This document shows, piece by piece, positions 34,035-42,925 of a stretch of 64,000 nt of DNA. The DNA is from Bacteroidota bacterium. Lineage in GTDB: Bacteria; Bacteroidota; Bacteroidia; Chitinophagales; Chitinophagaceae. The stretch lies in NCBI GenBank assembly GCA_020161435.1, contig JAIUNV010000003.1, forward strand, positions 700,567 to 764,566, given 5' to 3'. The stretch's first letter is position 1, and the number at the start of each line of letters is the position of its first letter. Position numbers and translations under genes: made by a program. The notes beneath the pieces were generated by a model. It saw only the letters and a list, made by a program, of their open reading frames with translations, searched no databases and was not told the origin of the DNA.

Positions 34035-36935
34035 ATGAAGATGCATTATTTGCATATTACTCCTTACTACTTACCCGATGTGGCCTTTGGCGGTCCCGTT
34101 TTTTCTGTGTCGGCTTTGTGCGAAGCATTGGTAAAATCTGGACACGAAGTTTCTGTGTACACCGTTGGCTACCAAAGTGAACAACAATACCCATTGCAGC
34201 AGGTGGTAAACGGGGTACAGGTAACTTATTTTAAAGGCGATGCCGGCAAACCTTGTCAAATTTCCCGCCACCTGTGGCAGGCATTGCAGCAGAATTGCCA
34301 TTCTTTTCAGGTGGTGCACCTCCACACCTGGTGGAATGTGCTCATTTTTCGCTCCATTCAGATACTGCAAAAAGCAGGGGTGCCTTTTGTGGTGTCGCCG
34401 CGGGGCATGATGAGTGATTACAGTTTTACCCACCGTAAAACATTTGTAAAACGAAACTTCCAAAAGTGGCTGGGGGTAAAACTGCTGCGCCATGCCGGCC
34501 TGCATGCCACCAGCCTCGCCGAAGCAGCCGATATGGCGGCCAGAAGCCAACGCAATGAAGCCGACATCCACATTATGCCGAATATGCTGAGCCTGACTGC
34601 TGCAAGTGAATACACGCCTGTTGAAGGTGGTTTTTCCATTGGTTTTTTATCGAGGCTGCACCACAAAAAAGGCATTGAAGAACTGCTGAAAGCAGTAGCA
34701 CTCACTCCAGCCATTACCGAGCTGGTAATAGGTGGCCGTGGCGATGATACCCAATACGAACAAAAGCTACAACAGCAAATAGCCGACTTGGGCATTGCCC
34801 ACAAAGTGCGGTTTGTAGGCTGGGTAAGCGATGCCGAAAAGCCGGCATTTTTCAAACAGTTTCAGGTTTTTGTGCTGCCCTCTTTCAACGAAAATTTTGC
34901 CAACGTGGTAGCCGAAGCCTGGGCAGCCGGCAAACCTACCATTGTAAGCACCGGCGTGGGCATCAGCCATTATGTGGCCGATTACGGATTGGGCTGGATT
35001 TGCGAGGCCAATCCGGAGAGCATCAGCCATGTACTCAACACCGCCTGGGAGCAGCAACGTAAATGGCCCGAAATGGGCAATGCAGCCATAGCCCTGGTCA
35101 ATACTCATTTTACCGATGAGCATATTGTAGCTCAGTACAGCAGCATGTACCAGCAGTTGCAAAACTTAGTCAAGCCTACCCACAACGGATCACAACAACC
35201 CGTGTATGTATTGGGCATCAATGCGCACCATGCCGATGCATCGGCAGCATTGCTGAAAAATGGCGAACTTATTGCTGCCATTGAAGAAGAACGCATCCGC
35301 CGCATCAAGCACTGGGCAGGCTTTCCTACAGAAGCCATCCGTTTTTGCCTGAGTGAAGCTGGAATTGGGTTCAATGAACTGCAGGCTATCGCCATTAGCC
35401 GCGACCCCCGGGCCAAGTGGCTGAAAAAAGCCCGGTTTATGATGGCCCACCCCGAGGCGGTTGGCTTTGCCATACGGGGGCGGCTCAACAATGCTGATGC
35501 CATGGCCAGCACTGAGGCAAGCCTCAACCAAATGGCAGTTGCCATGGGGCACCATAAAGTGGGCCATAAAATTTTCCAGATAGAACACCACCGCAGCCAT
35601 TTGGCCAGTGCTTTTTATGCCTCGGGTATGGAAAAAGCAGCCCTGCTGAGTGTAGACGGCTCGGGCGACTTTAGCACCACCATGATGGGCGTGGGCAACG
35701 GGCAGCATATCCAGGTGTTGCAATCCATCGACTTTCCGCATTCCATGGGTATTTTTTATACCGCATTTACCCAGCTGCTTGGCTTTCCGCACTATGGCGA
35801 TGAGTACAAAGTGATGGGCCTGGCGCCTTACGGCCAACCCGACTATTTTGAAGACCTGAAAGCCGTTGTAAACTGGCACGATGATGGTACTTTCAGCCTG
35901 AATGAACAATGGTTTCGGCGGCCGGAAAAAGGGTACGTGACCTATGACGAACAGCATCGTCCACTCATACCAGAATTATTCAGCCCGGCACTGGCCCACA
36001 AATTTGGCCCTGTAAGAACCGCCAGCGAACCGCTGGAACAACGCCACAAAAACATGGCCGCTTCGGTGCAAAAAATGCTGGAGGAAACCCTCTTTCACAT
36101 GCTGCGGCACCTGCACCATCAAACCGGCCTCACCAACCTTTGCCTGGCGGGTGGTGTAGCGCAAAACTCGGTGGCCAACGGAAAAATTACCCGCAACACG
36201 CCTTTTACCAAAGTATACGTACCCTCCGCCGGCCACGATGCCGGGCTCTCTATGGGGGCAGCCATGTATGTAAGCCACCAAATGTTACAACTACCCCGTA
36301 CACAAGGACAGTTTCATGCCTACACAGGCAGTGGATACAGCAACGAGGCCCTGAAAATATTCTTGGAAAAAAGGATGGTTAAACATACATTTATACAAGA
36401 CAATCAGGAGCTTTACCAAAAGGTGGCCCGTTGTATTGCAGATGGTGGCGTGGTGGGATGGTTCAAAGGCCGCAGTGAATTTGGCCCCAGAGCCCTCGGC
36501 AACCGATCCATACTAGCAGATCCCCGACGGGCAGATGCCAAAGACCTGCTCAACAAAAAAATTAAGCGTAGAGAAATCTTCCGCCCCTTTGCGCCCTCTG
36601 TACTGGAAGAATACGCCAGTGCGTACTTCGAGTTTTGTGAAGAAGCCCCTTTTATGGAAAAGGTGTTTCCCATTAAGCCCGAGATGCAAAACCAAATTCC
36701 CGCAGTAACTCACGTTGATGGAAGTGGCAGGTTACAAACAGTATGTAGAAAATATAATCCGCCTTATTACGACCTGATTGATACTTTCAGGCAATTAACG
36801 GGCGTTCCTGTATTGCTGAACACATCCTTCAACGAGAACGAACCAATCGTCAACACCCCTGAAGAAGCCTTAGACTGTTTCGAAAGAACCAGTATGGATA
36901 TGCTGGTATTGGAAAACTACCTTATCAGCCGTTAA
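34035..36935 (+). CDS. GT4 glycosyltransferase - carbamoyltransferase (NodU/CmcH) fusion
   Basis: 966 aa. Residues 1-about 380 are a GT4: ITPYYLPDVAFGGPVFSV, IGFLSRLHHKKGIEELLKA and LPSFNENFANVVAEAWAAG with E286 and E294 (EX7E). Residues from 390 are a full NodU/CmcH/TobZ-type carbamoyltransferase: LGINAHHADASAALL, IEHHRSHLASAFY, DEYKVMGLAPYG (near 590), LAGGVAQNSVANGKI and, in the C-terminal YrdC-like-interacting part, GRSEFGPRALGNRS (812-825). Known members transfer carbamoyl from carbamoyl phosphate to sugar hydroxyls through an adenylate. The order of domains is opposite to that in the upstream AsnB-GT4. I infer a carbamoylated sugar product. Confidence 0.93.
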   Translation: MKMHYLHITPYYLPDVAFGGPVFSVSALCEALVKSGHEVSVYTVGYQSEQQYPLQQVVNGVQVTYFKGDAGKPCQISRHLWQALQQNCHSFQVVHLHTWWNVLIFRSIQILQKAGVPFVVSPRGMMSDYSFTHRKTFVKRNFQKWLGVKLLRHAGLHATSLAEAADMAARSQRNEADIHIMPNMLSLTAASEYTPVEGGFSIGFLSRLHHKKGIEELLKAVALTPAITELVIGGRGDDTQYEQKLQQQIADLGIAHKVRFVGWVSDAEKPAFFKQFQVFVLPSFNENFANVVAEAWAAGKPTIVSTGVGISHYVADYGLGWICEANPESISHVLNTAWEQQRKWPEMGNAAIALVNTHFTDEHIVAQYSSMYQQLQNLVKPTHNGSQQPVYVLGINAHHADASAALLKNGELIAAIEEERIRRIKHWAGFPTEAIRFCLSEAGIGFNELQAIAISRDPRAKWLKKARFMMAHPEAVGFAIRGRLNNADAMASTEASLNQMAVAMGHHKVGHKIFQIEHHRSHLASAFYASGMEKAALLSVDGSGDFSTTMMGVGNGQHIQVLQSIDFPHSMGIFYTAFTQLLGFPHYGDEYKVMGLAPYGQPDYFEDLKAVVNWHDDGTFSLNEQWFRRPEKGYVTYDEQHRPLIPELFSPALAHKFGPVRTASEPLEQRHKNMAASVQKMLEETLFHMLRHLHHQTGLTNLCLAGGVAQNSVANGKITRNTPFTKVYVPSAGHDAGLSMGAAMYVSHQMLQLPRTQGQFHAYTGSGYSNEALKIFLEKRMVKHTFIQDNQELYQKVARCIADGGVVGWFKGRSEFGPRALGNRSILADPRRADAKDLLNKKIKRREIFRPFAPSVLEEYASAYFEFCEEAPFMEKVFPIKPEMQNQIPAVTHVDGSGRLQTVCRKYNPPYYDLIDTFRQLTGVPVLLNTSFNENEPIVNTPEEALDCFERTSMDMLVLENYLISR

Positions 36936-36952
36936 AAAAAGGCCAGCGTGAT

Positions 36953-37699
36953 ATGAAAGTTTCTGTAATTACCACATCGTACAACAGTGGGCACACCATC
37001 AAAGACACACTCATGAGTGTGGCCACGCAGGATTATGCCAACATTGAACACCTCATTATCGACGGTGGTTCTAAAGATGGCACCATGCAGGTAGTGAGCA
37101 AATTCGACCACGTGTCGGTTGCAGTTTCAGAAAAAGATGGCGGCATTTTTCATGCCATGAACAAGGGCCTGCAACTCTGCACCGGCGACGTTATTTGTTT
37201 CCTCAACTCTGATGATTGGTACATTAGTCCACACGTTATTTCCAGCGTCGTAAATTGTCTGCAGCAATCGCATTGCAATGTGGCCTATGGCGATTTGCAA
37301 TATGTGCAGCAGTTTAATCCTGAACGCATAGTTCGCACCTGGAAATCGGGCCGCTTTCGCCGCAAAAACCTGTACTATGGTTGGATGCCACCACACCCCG
37401 CCTTTTTTGCCAAAAAAGAAGTGTACGAAGAGGTGGGCTTTTTCAATACCGAACTCACCAGTGCTGCCGATTACGAACTGATGCTCCGCATTTTGCTCAA
37501 ACACGAACATGATGCCTGCTACATTCCCGAAGTACTGGTAAAAATGCGGCTGGGTGGCTACAGCAACGCATCGCTTAAAAACCGCCTGCGGGCCAATCAG
37601 GAAGACCACCAGGCTTGGGTAATGAACGATTTGAAACCCATGATTTTTACCCGCTACCTCAAGCCCATCCGAAAAATTCCACAGTTTCTGTTCAGATAG
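36953..37699 (+). CDS. Glycosyltransferase family 2
   Basis: 248 aa. VSVITTSYNSGHTIKDTLM, HLIIDGGSKDGT and VICFLNSDDWYISPHVI are GT2 motifs of the WcaA-like subgroup; PPHPAFFAKKEVYEEVGFF is the acceptor-side block common to this group. It starts 17 bp after the carbamoyltransferase fusion and is followed by a strong terminator, so it closes the second transcription unit of the glycan locus. Confidence 0.9.
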   Translation: MKVSVITTSYNSGHTIKDTLMSVATQDYANIEHLIIDGGSKDGTMQVVSKFDHVSVAVSEKDGGIFHAMNKGLQLCTGDVICFLNSDDWYISPHVISSVVNCLQQSHCNVAYGDLQYVQQFNPERIVRTWKSGRFRRKNLYYGWMPPHPAFFAKKEVYEEVGFFNTELTSAADYELMLRILLKHEHDACYIPEVLVKMRLGGYSNASLKNRLRANQEDHQAWVMNDLKPMIFTRYLKPIRKIPQFLFR

Positions 37700-37713
37700 A
37701 ATTCTCCAAAAGC

Positions 37714-37749
37714 AAAGCGGCACTCATGGGTATGAGTGCCGCTTTTTTT
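37714..37749. terminator. Strong Rho-independent terminator at end of the glycan locus
   Basis: Fourteen-base stem AAAGCGGCACTCAT / ATGAGTGCCGCTTT with a GGGT loop (37728-37731) and a run of seven T. The A-rich left side also supports termination of the convergent DUF1015 gene on the minus strand. Confidence 0.93.
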
Positions 37750-37773
37750 ATGCGTATTTGTCTGTGTCGATAT

Positions 37774-39015
37774 TTACAGCTGGCCTACCAAATGCGTCAG
37801 CAAACCATCGCGGAGCTTGGGCTCAAACCAGGTGCTTTTGGGTGGCATTACGTTGCCGCTGTCGGCTATGTCGAACAGCTGATGAATGGTAACAGGATAC
37901 AGGCTGAAAGCCACAGCCATTTCGCCACTGTCTACTCTTTCCTGCAAGGCTTCCAACCCACGAATGCCGCCTACAAAATCGATGCGCTTATCCGTCCGCT
38001 GGTCCAGAATGCCCAGCACAGGAGCCAACAGGTTGTCTTGCAAAATGGTTACATCCAGCACACCAATCGGGTCGTTGCTATACGTGCCCTCTTTTGCTGT
38101 AAGGCGATACCAGGTTTTGTCGAGGTACATGCCAAACTCATGCAATCCTTTCGGATGCAATGGCTTTCTGCCAATGGCTTCTACTGTAAAATGCGTGGCT
38201 GTCTTTTCCAGAAAAGCTTCTTTGCTCAGGCCGTTCAAATCGGTCACCACCCGGTTGTAATCCATGATGTACAACTGGTCGGCAGGAAACAATGTGGTAA
38301 GGAACCAATCGGCTTTGGCCTTGGCTCTTTCGCTGGTAAATAGTGCCTGGCTTTTGGCCGCACTGGCTGCCCGGTGGTGGCCATCGGCTATATACGTGCA
38401 GGGCACTTCAGTTTCAAACAGCTGGGTAATGGTTTCAATCGCCTTGTCGTTGTTGATCACCCATATTTCGTGCTTCACCCCGTCTTCGGCAGTAAAATCG
38501 TACACGGCACCACGCTGGGTTTGCCAGTTGGCAATAAACTCATCAATGGCGGCCACATTGCGGTAAGCTAAAAACACGTTGCCGGTTTGAGCTCCCGTAT
38601 TCACAATGTGCTGAATGCGGTCGTTCTCTTTTTCCGGACGGGTAAACTCGTGTTTCTTGATAATGTCTTTGTTGTAATCTTCCACCGAAGACACACACAC
38701 CAAACCACTCTGGCTGCGGCCGTTCATGGTAAGGCGGTATAAATAATAGCAGGGTTTGGCTTCTTTAAACAGCACATTGCGGCTCAAAAAAGCCTTGAGG
38801 TTACTCTTGGCAGTTTGGTATACCTGCTCATCGTAGGCACTTACCGTATCGGGCAAATCAATTTCGCTGCGGGTAATGTGCAAAAAGCTGTTGGGGTTGC
38901 CCCGGGCTTCGTCTTTGGCCTCTGAGCGGCTCATCACGTCGTACGGACGGCTGGCTACGCCTGCGGCAAACTGAGGGTCGGGTCTTAGCGCTTTGAAGGG
39001 CTGAATGTGTGCCAT
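37774..39015 (-). CDS. DUF1015 family protein
   Basis: 413 aa. The family signature GHHRAASAA (with HHRA) lies in the middle, and the start MAHIQPFKALRPDPQFA and VASRPYDVMSRSEA match the family opening. DUF1015 members are thought to be related to kinases of the serine-kinase/SbnI type, but the function in Bacteroidota is not settled. It lies directly upstream (in map terms, to the left) of serC on the same strand with a 104-bp gap. That arrangement recurs in this phylum and suggests a role near serine or phosphoserine metabolism. Confidence 0.85.
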   Translation of the reverse strand: MAHIQPFKALRPDPQFAAGVASRPYDVMSRSEAKDEARGNPNSFLHITRSEIDLPDTVSAYDEQVYQTAKSNLKAFLSRNVLFKEAKPCYYLYRLTMNGRSQSGLVCVSSVEDYNKDIIKKHEFTRPEKENDRIQHIVNTGAQTGNVFLAYRNVAAIDEFIANWQTQRGAVYDFTAEDGVKHEIWVINNDKAIETITQLFETEVPCTYIADGHHRAASAAKSQALFTSERAKAKADWFLTTLFPADQLYIMDYNRVVTDLNGLSKEAFLEKTATHFTVEAIGRKPLHPKGLHEFGMYLDKTWYRLTAKEGTYSNDPIGVLDVTILQDNLLAPVLGILDQRTDKRIDFVGGIRGLEALQERVDSGEMAVAFSLYPVTIHQLFDIADSGNVMPPKSTWFEPKLRDGLLTHLVGQL

Positions 39016-39119
39016 GTTGTTTTGACTTACTACTCCTGTTGATCTGATACTAAAAATCGGGGGTGCAATATAGCATATCGTACCCTATTGCAAAGGTTGA
39101 TACCCGGCAGGGAAAATGG

Positions 39120-40187
39120 TCACCCATGGGTGTGGGCAAAATGTTCCATCAGTTGCACCAATGCCTGCACACTGCTCAGTGGCATGGCATTGTACATAGA
39201 GGCCCTGAAACCACCCACACTGCGGTGCCCTTTAATACCCACCATGCCTTCTTTTTTGCACTGTTCCAAAAACAGGGCTTCCAGTGTAGCATCTTCCATA
39301 ATCCACACGGCATTCATGAGGCTGCGGTCTTCCTTAGCCACGGTGGGGGTAAAAACCGGCAGGCGGTCGAGGGCATTGTACAGCAGGTCGGCCTTGGCCT
39401 GATTGATGGGTTCAATGGCGGCAATACCCCCCATTTCTTTGAGCCACCGGAGGGTGAGCATGCATACATACACGGCAAATACCGGTGGCGTATTGAGCAT
39501 GCTGCCATTGGCAATGTGCTGTCGGTAATCGAGCATGGGCGGCATGCTGCGGTCGTTGTGGCCCAGCATGTTTTTATCTACCACTACCAGGTTTACCCCG
39601 GCAGCGCCAATGTTTTTTTGCGCCCCGGCATAAATGAGGCCAAAGCGGTTAAAATCGAGCTGGCGGCTCAGGATATCACTGCTCATGTCGCTGATGAGGG
39701 GCACTTGTGTATCGGGCCACTCATGCTGCTGCGTACCTTCTACGGTGTTGTTGCTGGTGATGTGGCAGTAAACCGCATCGGCATCCACTGTATAATCTTT
39801 GGGGATGTAGGTATAATTTTTGTCTTTGGATGAGCCCAGCACCTGTACATCACCGTAGAGTTTGGCGTCTTTAATGGACTTGGTACCCCACATACCACAA
39901 TCGAGGTACGCTGCTTTTTTACCCTGCGGCAGCAGGTTGAACGGCACCTGAAAAAACTGGGTGGATGCACCGCCATGCAAAAACAAGACTTCTTTGTTGG
40001 CATCGAGTTGCATCAGCTCTTTTACCAGTGCCACGGCTTCGTCCATCACGGCCTGAAAATGCGATGTGCGGTGGCCCAATTCTAAAATAGATAATCCGGT
40101 GCCGTTGAAATCGGTTATTGCCTGAGCAGCCAGCTCATACACCACTTTTGGCAGTATGCTGGGGCCTGAATTGAAATTATGTACCAC
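39120..40187 (-). CDS. serC: Phosphoserine aminotransferase
   Basis: Converts 3-phosphohydroxypyruvate and glutamate to phosphoserine in serine synthesis (and works in pyridoxine synthesis in some bacteria). HNFNSGPSILPKVVYELA, LFLHGGASTQFFQVPFNLL, and the PLP lysine in IYAGAQKNIGAAGVNLVV are all present. 355 aa from the GTG at 40187, which gives the family-typical VVHNFNSGPS start; an ATG at 40223 would add 12 residues with no family match. The DUF1015 gene is next on the same strand. Confidence 0.95.
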   Translation of the reverse strand: MVHNFNSGPSILPKVVYELAAQAITDFNGTGLSILELGHRTSHFQAVMDEAVALVKELMQLDANKEVLFLHGGASTQFFQVPFNLLPQGKKAAYLDCGMWGTKSIKDAKLYGDVQVLGSSKDKNYTYIPKDYTVDADAVYCHITSNNTVEGTQQHEWPDTQVPLISDMSSDILSRQLDFNRFGLIYAGAQKNIGAAGVNLVVVDKNMLGHNDRSMPPMLDYRQHIANGSMLNTPPVFAVYVCMLTLRWLKEMGGIAAIEPINQAKADLLYNALDRLPVFTPTVAKEDRSLMNAVWIMEDATLEALFLEQCKKEGMVGIKGHRSVGGFRASMYNAMPLSSVQALVQLMEHFAHTHG

Positions 40188-40254
40188 AGTGTTGTTTGGT
40201 TGTTTGGGGGCACAAACATACATCAACCCATGGGGAAGGGGTAGCATGGATTTG

Positions 40255-41244
40255 TTAATCGCAAATTTTGCCCAATGCTTTGCCGGTTTGCCAGCCCGTG
40301 TTCAGGGCTTCAAATTCTTTCAGGTCTTCGGGGGTAAAGCTTTTGTTGGTCAGGCTTTTCAAATCTGGCTGGCCGGCATCTACCCAAGCCGTGTACCAAA
40401 AGCTGGCTGTAGCCAAAATGGACTGCCGCATCCGCCGTTCAATCATGCCATCCAACGCCTGCTGATACGCTGCTGAAAAAGCCGTGGAGTACTGCCGGAT
40501 GATTTTGCCCGACCGTTCTTCAAACGCATATTTTTCATCGGGCTTCATCTTACTGGTCAGCAGGGCTTCCATTTTGAGCACGGTATCGGCAGCAGCACCG
40601 CTTTCGAGTACCCGGTCCCACATAAACTGGCTGGTGTTTTGGATGTATACAGCTTTGCCAATGAAAAAATCATACTGTGCTTCGGCAAACAACTCTGGCA
40701 CCCGGCTTTCCCAAAAACCATGAATGCCATACTGATTGCTAAACTGCCCGTTGTGGTTGTGGCAGGCATGCAGCGGCACATGGGCATCGCTGATGTAATG
40801 CGCAATCTCTGCACTCAGCTTTAAAATTTTCACCTGATTTTTTTCTTTGAAGGCATCGGTCAGGCGCAGCTTCATGGTTTGCACCCACCACGGCACTATG
40901 CCATAGGTGAGCAATGTGTCTTCCGAAAACTTGGCTACCGCATCTGTCCACTTACGGGGCAATTCTTTGTAGGGATACTCACCATAATGATCGATATCGA
41001 TGTAATGCCGCGGCGCTTCTTCGGGTATGGCATAGCGTCGTTTATCGGGGTCCACAGCATGCTCGGTAATGAAATCGATATGCATTTTATAAAAACCAAT
41101 CATTTCGGGTGGCAATGAAAACACCGCTTGAAAATTGATTTTGCGGTGGCCGAAAAAACCCCAGCAAAATGCTTGTAGCTGCAGGCTGAGTAAGCACAGC
41201 AAGAGAATTCCGTATTTCTTTTTAACAGTAATGAATGGTATCAT
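40255..41244 (-). CDS. Secreted zinc-dependent phospholipase C / S1-P1 nuclease-like protein
   Basis: 329 aa. N-terminal signal peptide (KYGILLLCLLSLQLQAFC), with the mature chain predicted to begin at W28-G29, where the first Trp and H33 (WGFFGH) supply zinc ligands in this fold. HYIDIDHYGEYP, EIAHYISDAHVPLHACHNH and IHGFWESRVPELF carry the remaining His/Asp ligands of the trinuclear zinc site. This fits the phospholipase C/S1-P1 nuclease superfamily; lipid or nucleic acid preference cannot be decided. It is probably periplasmic. Downstream lies serC. Confidence 0.87.
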   Translation of the reverse strand: MIPFITVKKKYGILLLCLLSLQLQAFCWGFFGHRKINFQAVFSLPPEMIGFYKMHIDFITEHAVDPDKRRYAIPEEAPRHYIDIDHYGEYPYKELPRKWTDAVAKFSEDTLLTYGIVPWWVQTMKLRLTDAFKEKNQVKILKLSAEIAHYISDAHVPLHACHNHNGQFSNQYGIHGFWESRVPELFAEAQYDFFIGKAVYIQNTSQFMWDRVLESGAAADTVLKMEALLTSKMKPDEKYAFEERSGKIIRQYSTAFSAAYQQALDGMIERRMRQSILATASFWYTAWVDAGQPDLKSLTNKSFTPEDLKEFEALNTGWQTGKALGKICD

Positions 41245-41342
41245 AAAGATTAAAAATAACCGTATTAACCTACCAGTTTTTCTAAGATGAAATCTATAAA
41301 TGCAACAACTTTTATATTCGCTAAGAGATTCTTATGCAAGCA

Positions 41343-41450
41343 TTGTTACTTTCTTTTTCTTGAAAAAAAGAAAGGCAAGCGGAATGGGAGCTTGCGTACA
41401 AAGAATCCCGATAGCTATCGGGATTGCCCAGCCAACGCCTCCCCCTGTGT
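41343..41450 (+). repeat. About 105-bp dispersed repeat element with three hairpins (copy 2)
   Basis: The reverse complement of 22501-22605 with only a few differences, mainly at the right end. Contains the same 22-bp palindrome at 41404-41425, the GCAAGC-GCTTGC hairpin (41375-41395) and the A/T-rich hairpin (41349-41374). It occupies much of the 41245-41595 gap, where no gene is seen. A third copy of only the palindrome is at 47054-47071. Confidence 0.88.
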
Positions 41451-41595
41451 AACTTATTTTTACAACTTCTTACTTGCATCTCATCTGTTGGCTAGCATTT
41501 TTTAATAAACTCAACTTTTTAAAAATAAATGAAGCAGGCACTGCAGCAAGCTTTTGTCATCAATAAATTATTATTGCCTTTATAAACCAAACATC

Positions 41596-42138
41596 ATGGC
41601 TATGGAACCAGGCATTGGCACAAGATTGCAACACACACAATTGGGCCCCGGCGTTATTGTAGATGTACGATTGTCGAGCTACCTTATTTCTTTCATTCAT
41701 CATGGCATTAAAGAAATTGACAAAAAGGATGATGCCCTGGATGAAATCATTCCGGAGCAAATAAAACCTGTAGGTGAAACCAGCAGTGAAGTAGAAAAAA
41801 GTTTGCTGCAAATACTGCGGTACTGGAATGGCATTGGCGAGCCCGTTGCCCTCGGCGACCGTTGGAAAAACGGCATGATGTTGTTGCAGCCTGCCGACAA
41901 ATCACTCAAGCCAAAAGAAGTACCGGTAGAAATGTTTTTTCATAAAATAGTAATGCTGCGAGACAGGCTGCGGGTGCTGGAGCAAAACATCAACAGCCAC
42001 AAAGTGCTGACTGATGAAGACAAAATCAACCTGCAGCAATACATCACCCGCATCTATGGTTCACTCACCACGTTCAATGTGTTGTTTCGGGATAAAGATG
42101 ATTGGTTTGTGGGCGAAAAAGGCAGCAAGGAAGAATAA
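41596..42138 (+). CDS. Conserved Bacteroidota protein of unknown function
   Basis: 180 aa from the ATG at 41596 ([19 protein letters not shown]). No signal peptide or transmembrane segment. The N-terminal [20 protein letters not shown] followed by [17 protein letters not shown] looks like a small SH3-type beta barrel, as in CarD/UvrD-C-like N-termini; the C-terminal half ([19 protein letters not shown] onward) is a coiled-coil-like helix. The function is not recognised. A clear terminator follows 26 bp after the stop. Confidence 0.75.
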   Translation: MAMEPGIGTRLQHTQLGPGVIVDVRLSSYLISFIHHGIKEIDKKDDALDEIIPEQIKPVGETSSEVEKSLLQILRYWNGIGEPVALGDRWKNGMMLLQPADKSLKPKEVPVEMFFHKIVMLRDRLRVLEQNINSHKVLTDEDKINLQQYITRIYGSLTTFNVLFRDKDDWFVGEKGSKEE

Positions 42139-42164
42139 CCAACAGTAATACACAAAAAAATAAT

Positions 42165-42204
42165 TGCCGCATGATGTAACATTTTTTCATGCGGCATTTT
42201 TTTT
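42165..42204 (+). terminator. Rho-independent terminator
   Basis: Ten-base stem TGCCGCATGA / TCATGCGGCA (42165-42174 with 42187-42196) and an eight-T tail. It terminates the gene ending at 42138. Confidence 0.92.
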
Positions 42205-42352
42205 ACATACGAGGCTGCCACTCATCACTTCGCATGAGCAACGGCGCATTCTTCCAGCTATTGCAACCGTTCTTAACAGCATGCTTGTGTAGGTGTATGT
42301 GGTAGTACATCTTTGCTGTACAAACAATTACTCACACCAAAAACCGTAACAC

Positions 42353-42802
42353 ATGAAACGTTTGTTTTGTATCGCCGTAGTTGGCGTATTCGCTTTGTCT
42401 GCACAGGCTTTCACTACTTCAAGCCACGTTGCTCCGCACCAGGTGCGCCAGTCATTTGCCAGAGAGTTTGGTAATGTAAAAGAAGTCAACTGGTCGCCTC
42501 TGAAAGAAAACTTAACCAAGGCCAGCTTCATGCTCGACGATCAGGAAGTGTCTGCATTTTTCGACAATGCCGGCGATCTGGTTGCCACCACCGTGAGCCT
42601 GCAAAAACATCAGTTGCCAATTAAGTTACGCTTAGCGATTGATGCAAAGCTCGGTAGCGTCTTATTATCCGAAATGTACTACGTAGAGCATTCCTTGGAA
42701 ACAGCTTATTACTTCAATGCCATTAAGGATGGACAGACCAAAACATATCAGGCTTTTGCCAACGGCCGCATTTCGGAAGTACAATTAGGATGGAAGAAAT
42801 AG
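42353..42802 (+). CDS. Small secreted PepSY-like protein
   Basis: 149 aa with a signal peptide (MKRLFCIAVVGVFALSAQAF, cleavage probably near A19). HQVRQSFAREFGNVKEVNW followed by TKASFMLDDQEVSAFFDNAG matches Bacteroidota PepSY-like/DUF2874-type periplasmic domains, which contain alternating conserved aromatics. There is no lipobox. The gene is monocistronic, between two terminators, about 130 bp upstream of fabH. The role is not known; the family is often linked to stress or extracytoplasmic signalling, but nothing in the sequence proves it. Confidence 0.72.
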   Translation: MKRLFCIAVVGVFALSAQAFTTSSHVAPHQVRQSFAREFGNVKEVNWSPLKENLTKASFMLDDQEVSAFFDNAGDLVATTVSLQKHQLPIKLRLAIDAKLGSVLLSEMYYVEHSLETAYYFNAIKDGQTKTYQAFANGRISEVQLGWKK

Positions 42803-42833
42803 TTTTTTGCAATACATGTTGTTAGTTTAGACC

Positions 42834-42861
42834 ACCGGCCCTTTCCAGGGTCGGTTTTTTT
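42834..42861 (+). terminator. Rho-independent terminator after the PepSY-like gene
   Basis: Eight-base stem CCGGCCCT / AGGGTCGG (one G-T pair) with a TTCC loop, followed by seven T. It lies 32 bp after the stop at 42802. Confidence 0.85.
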
Positions 42862-42925
42862 ATGTTGCTACCACAAAGGCTTTATCGCATATTCAGTACA
42901 TTGCCATGCTAAAAATCTGATTGCT

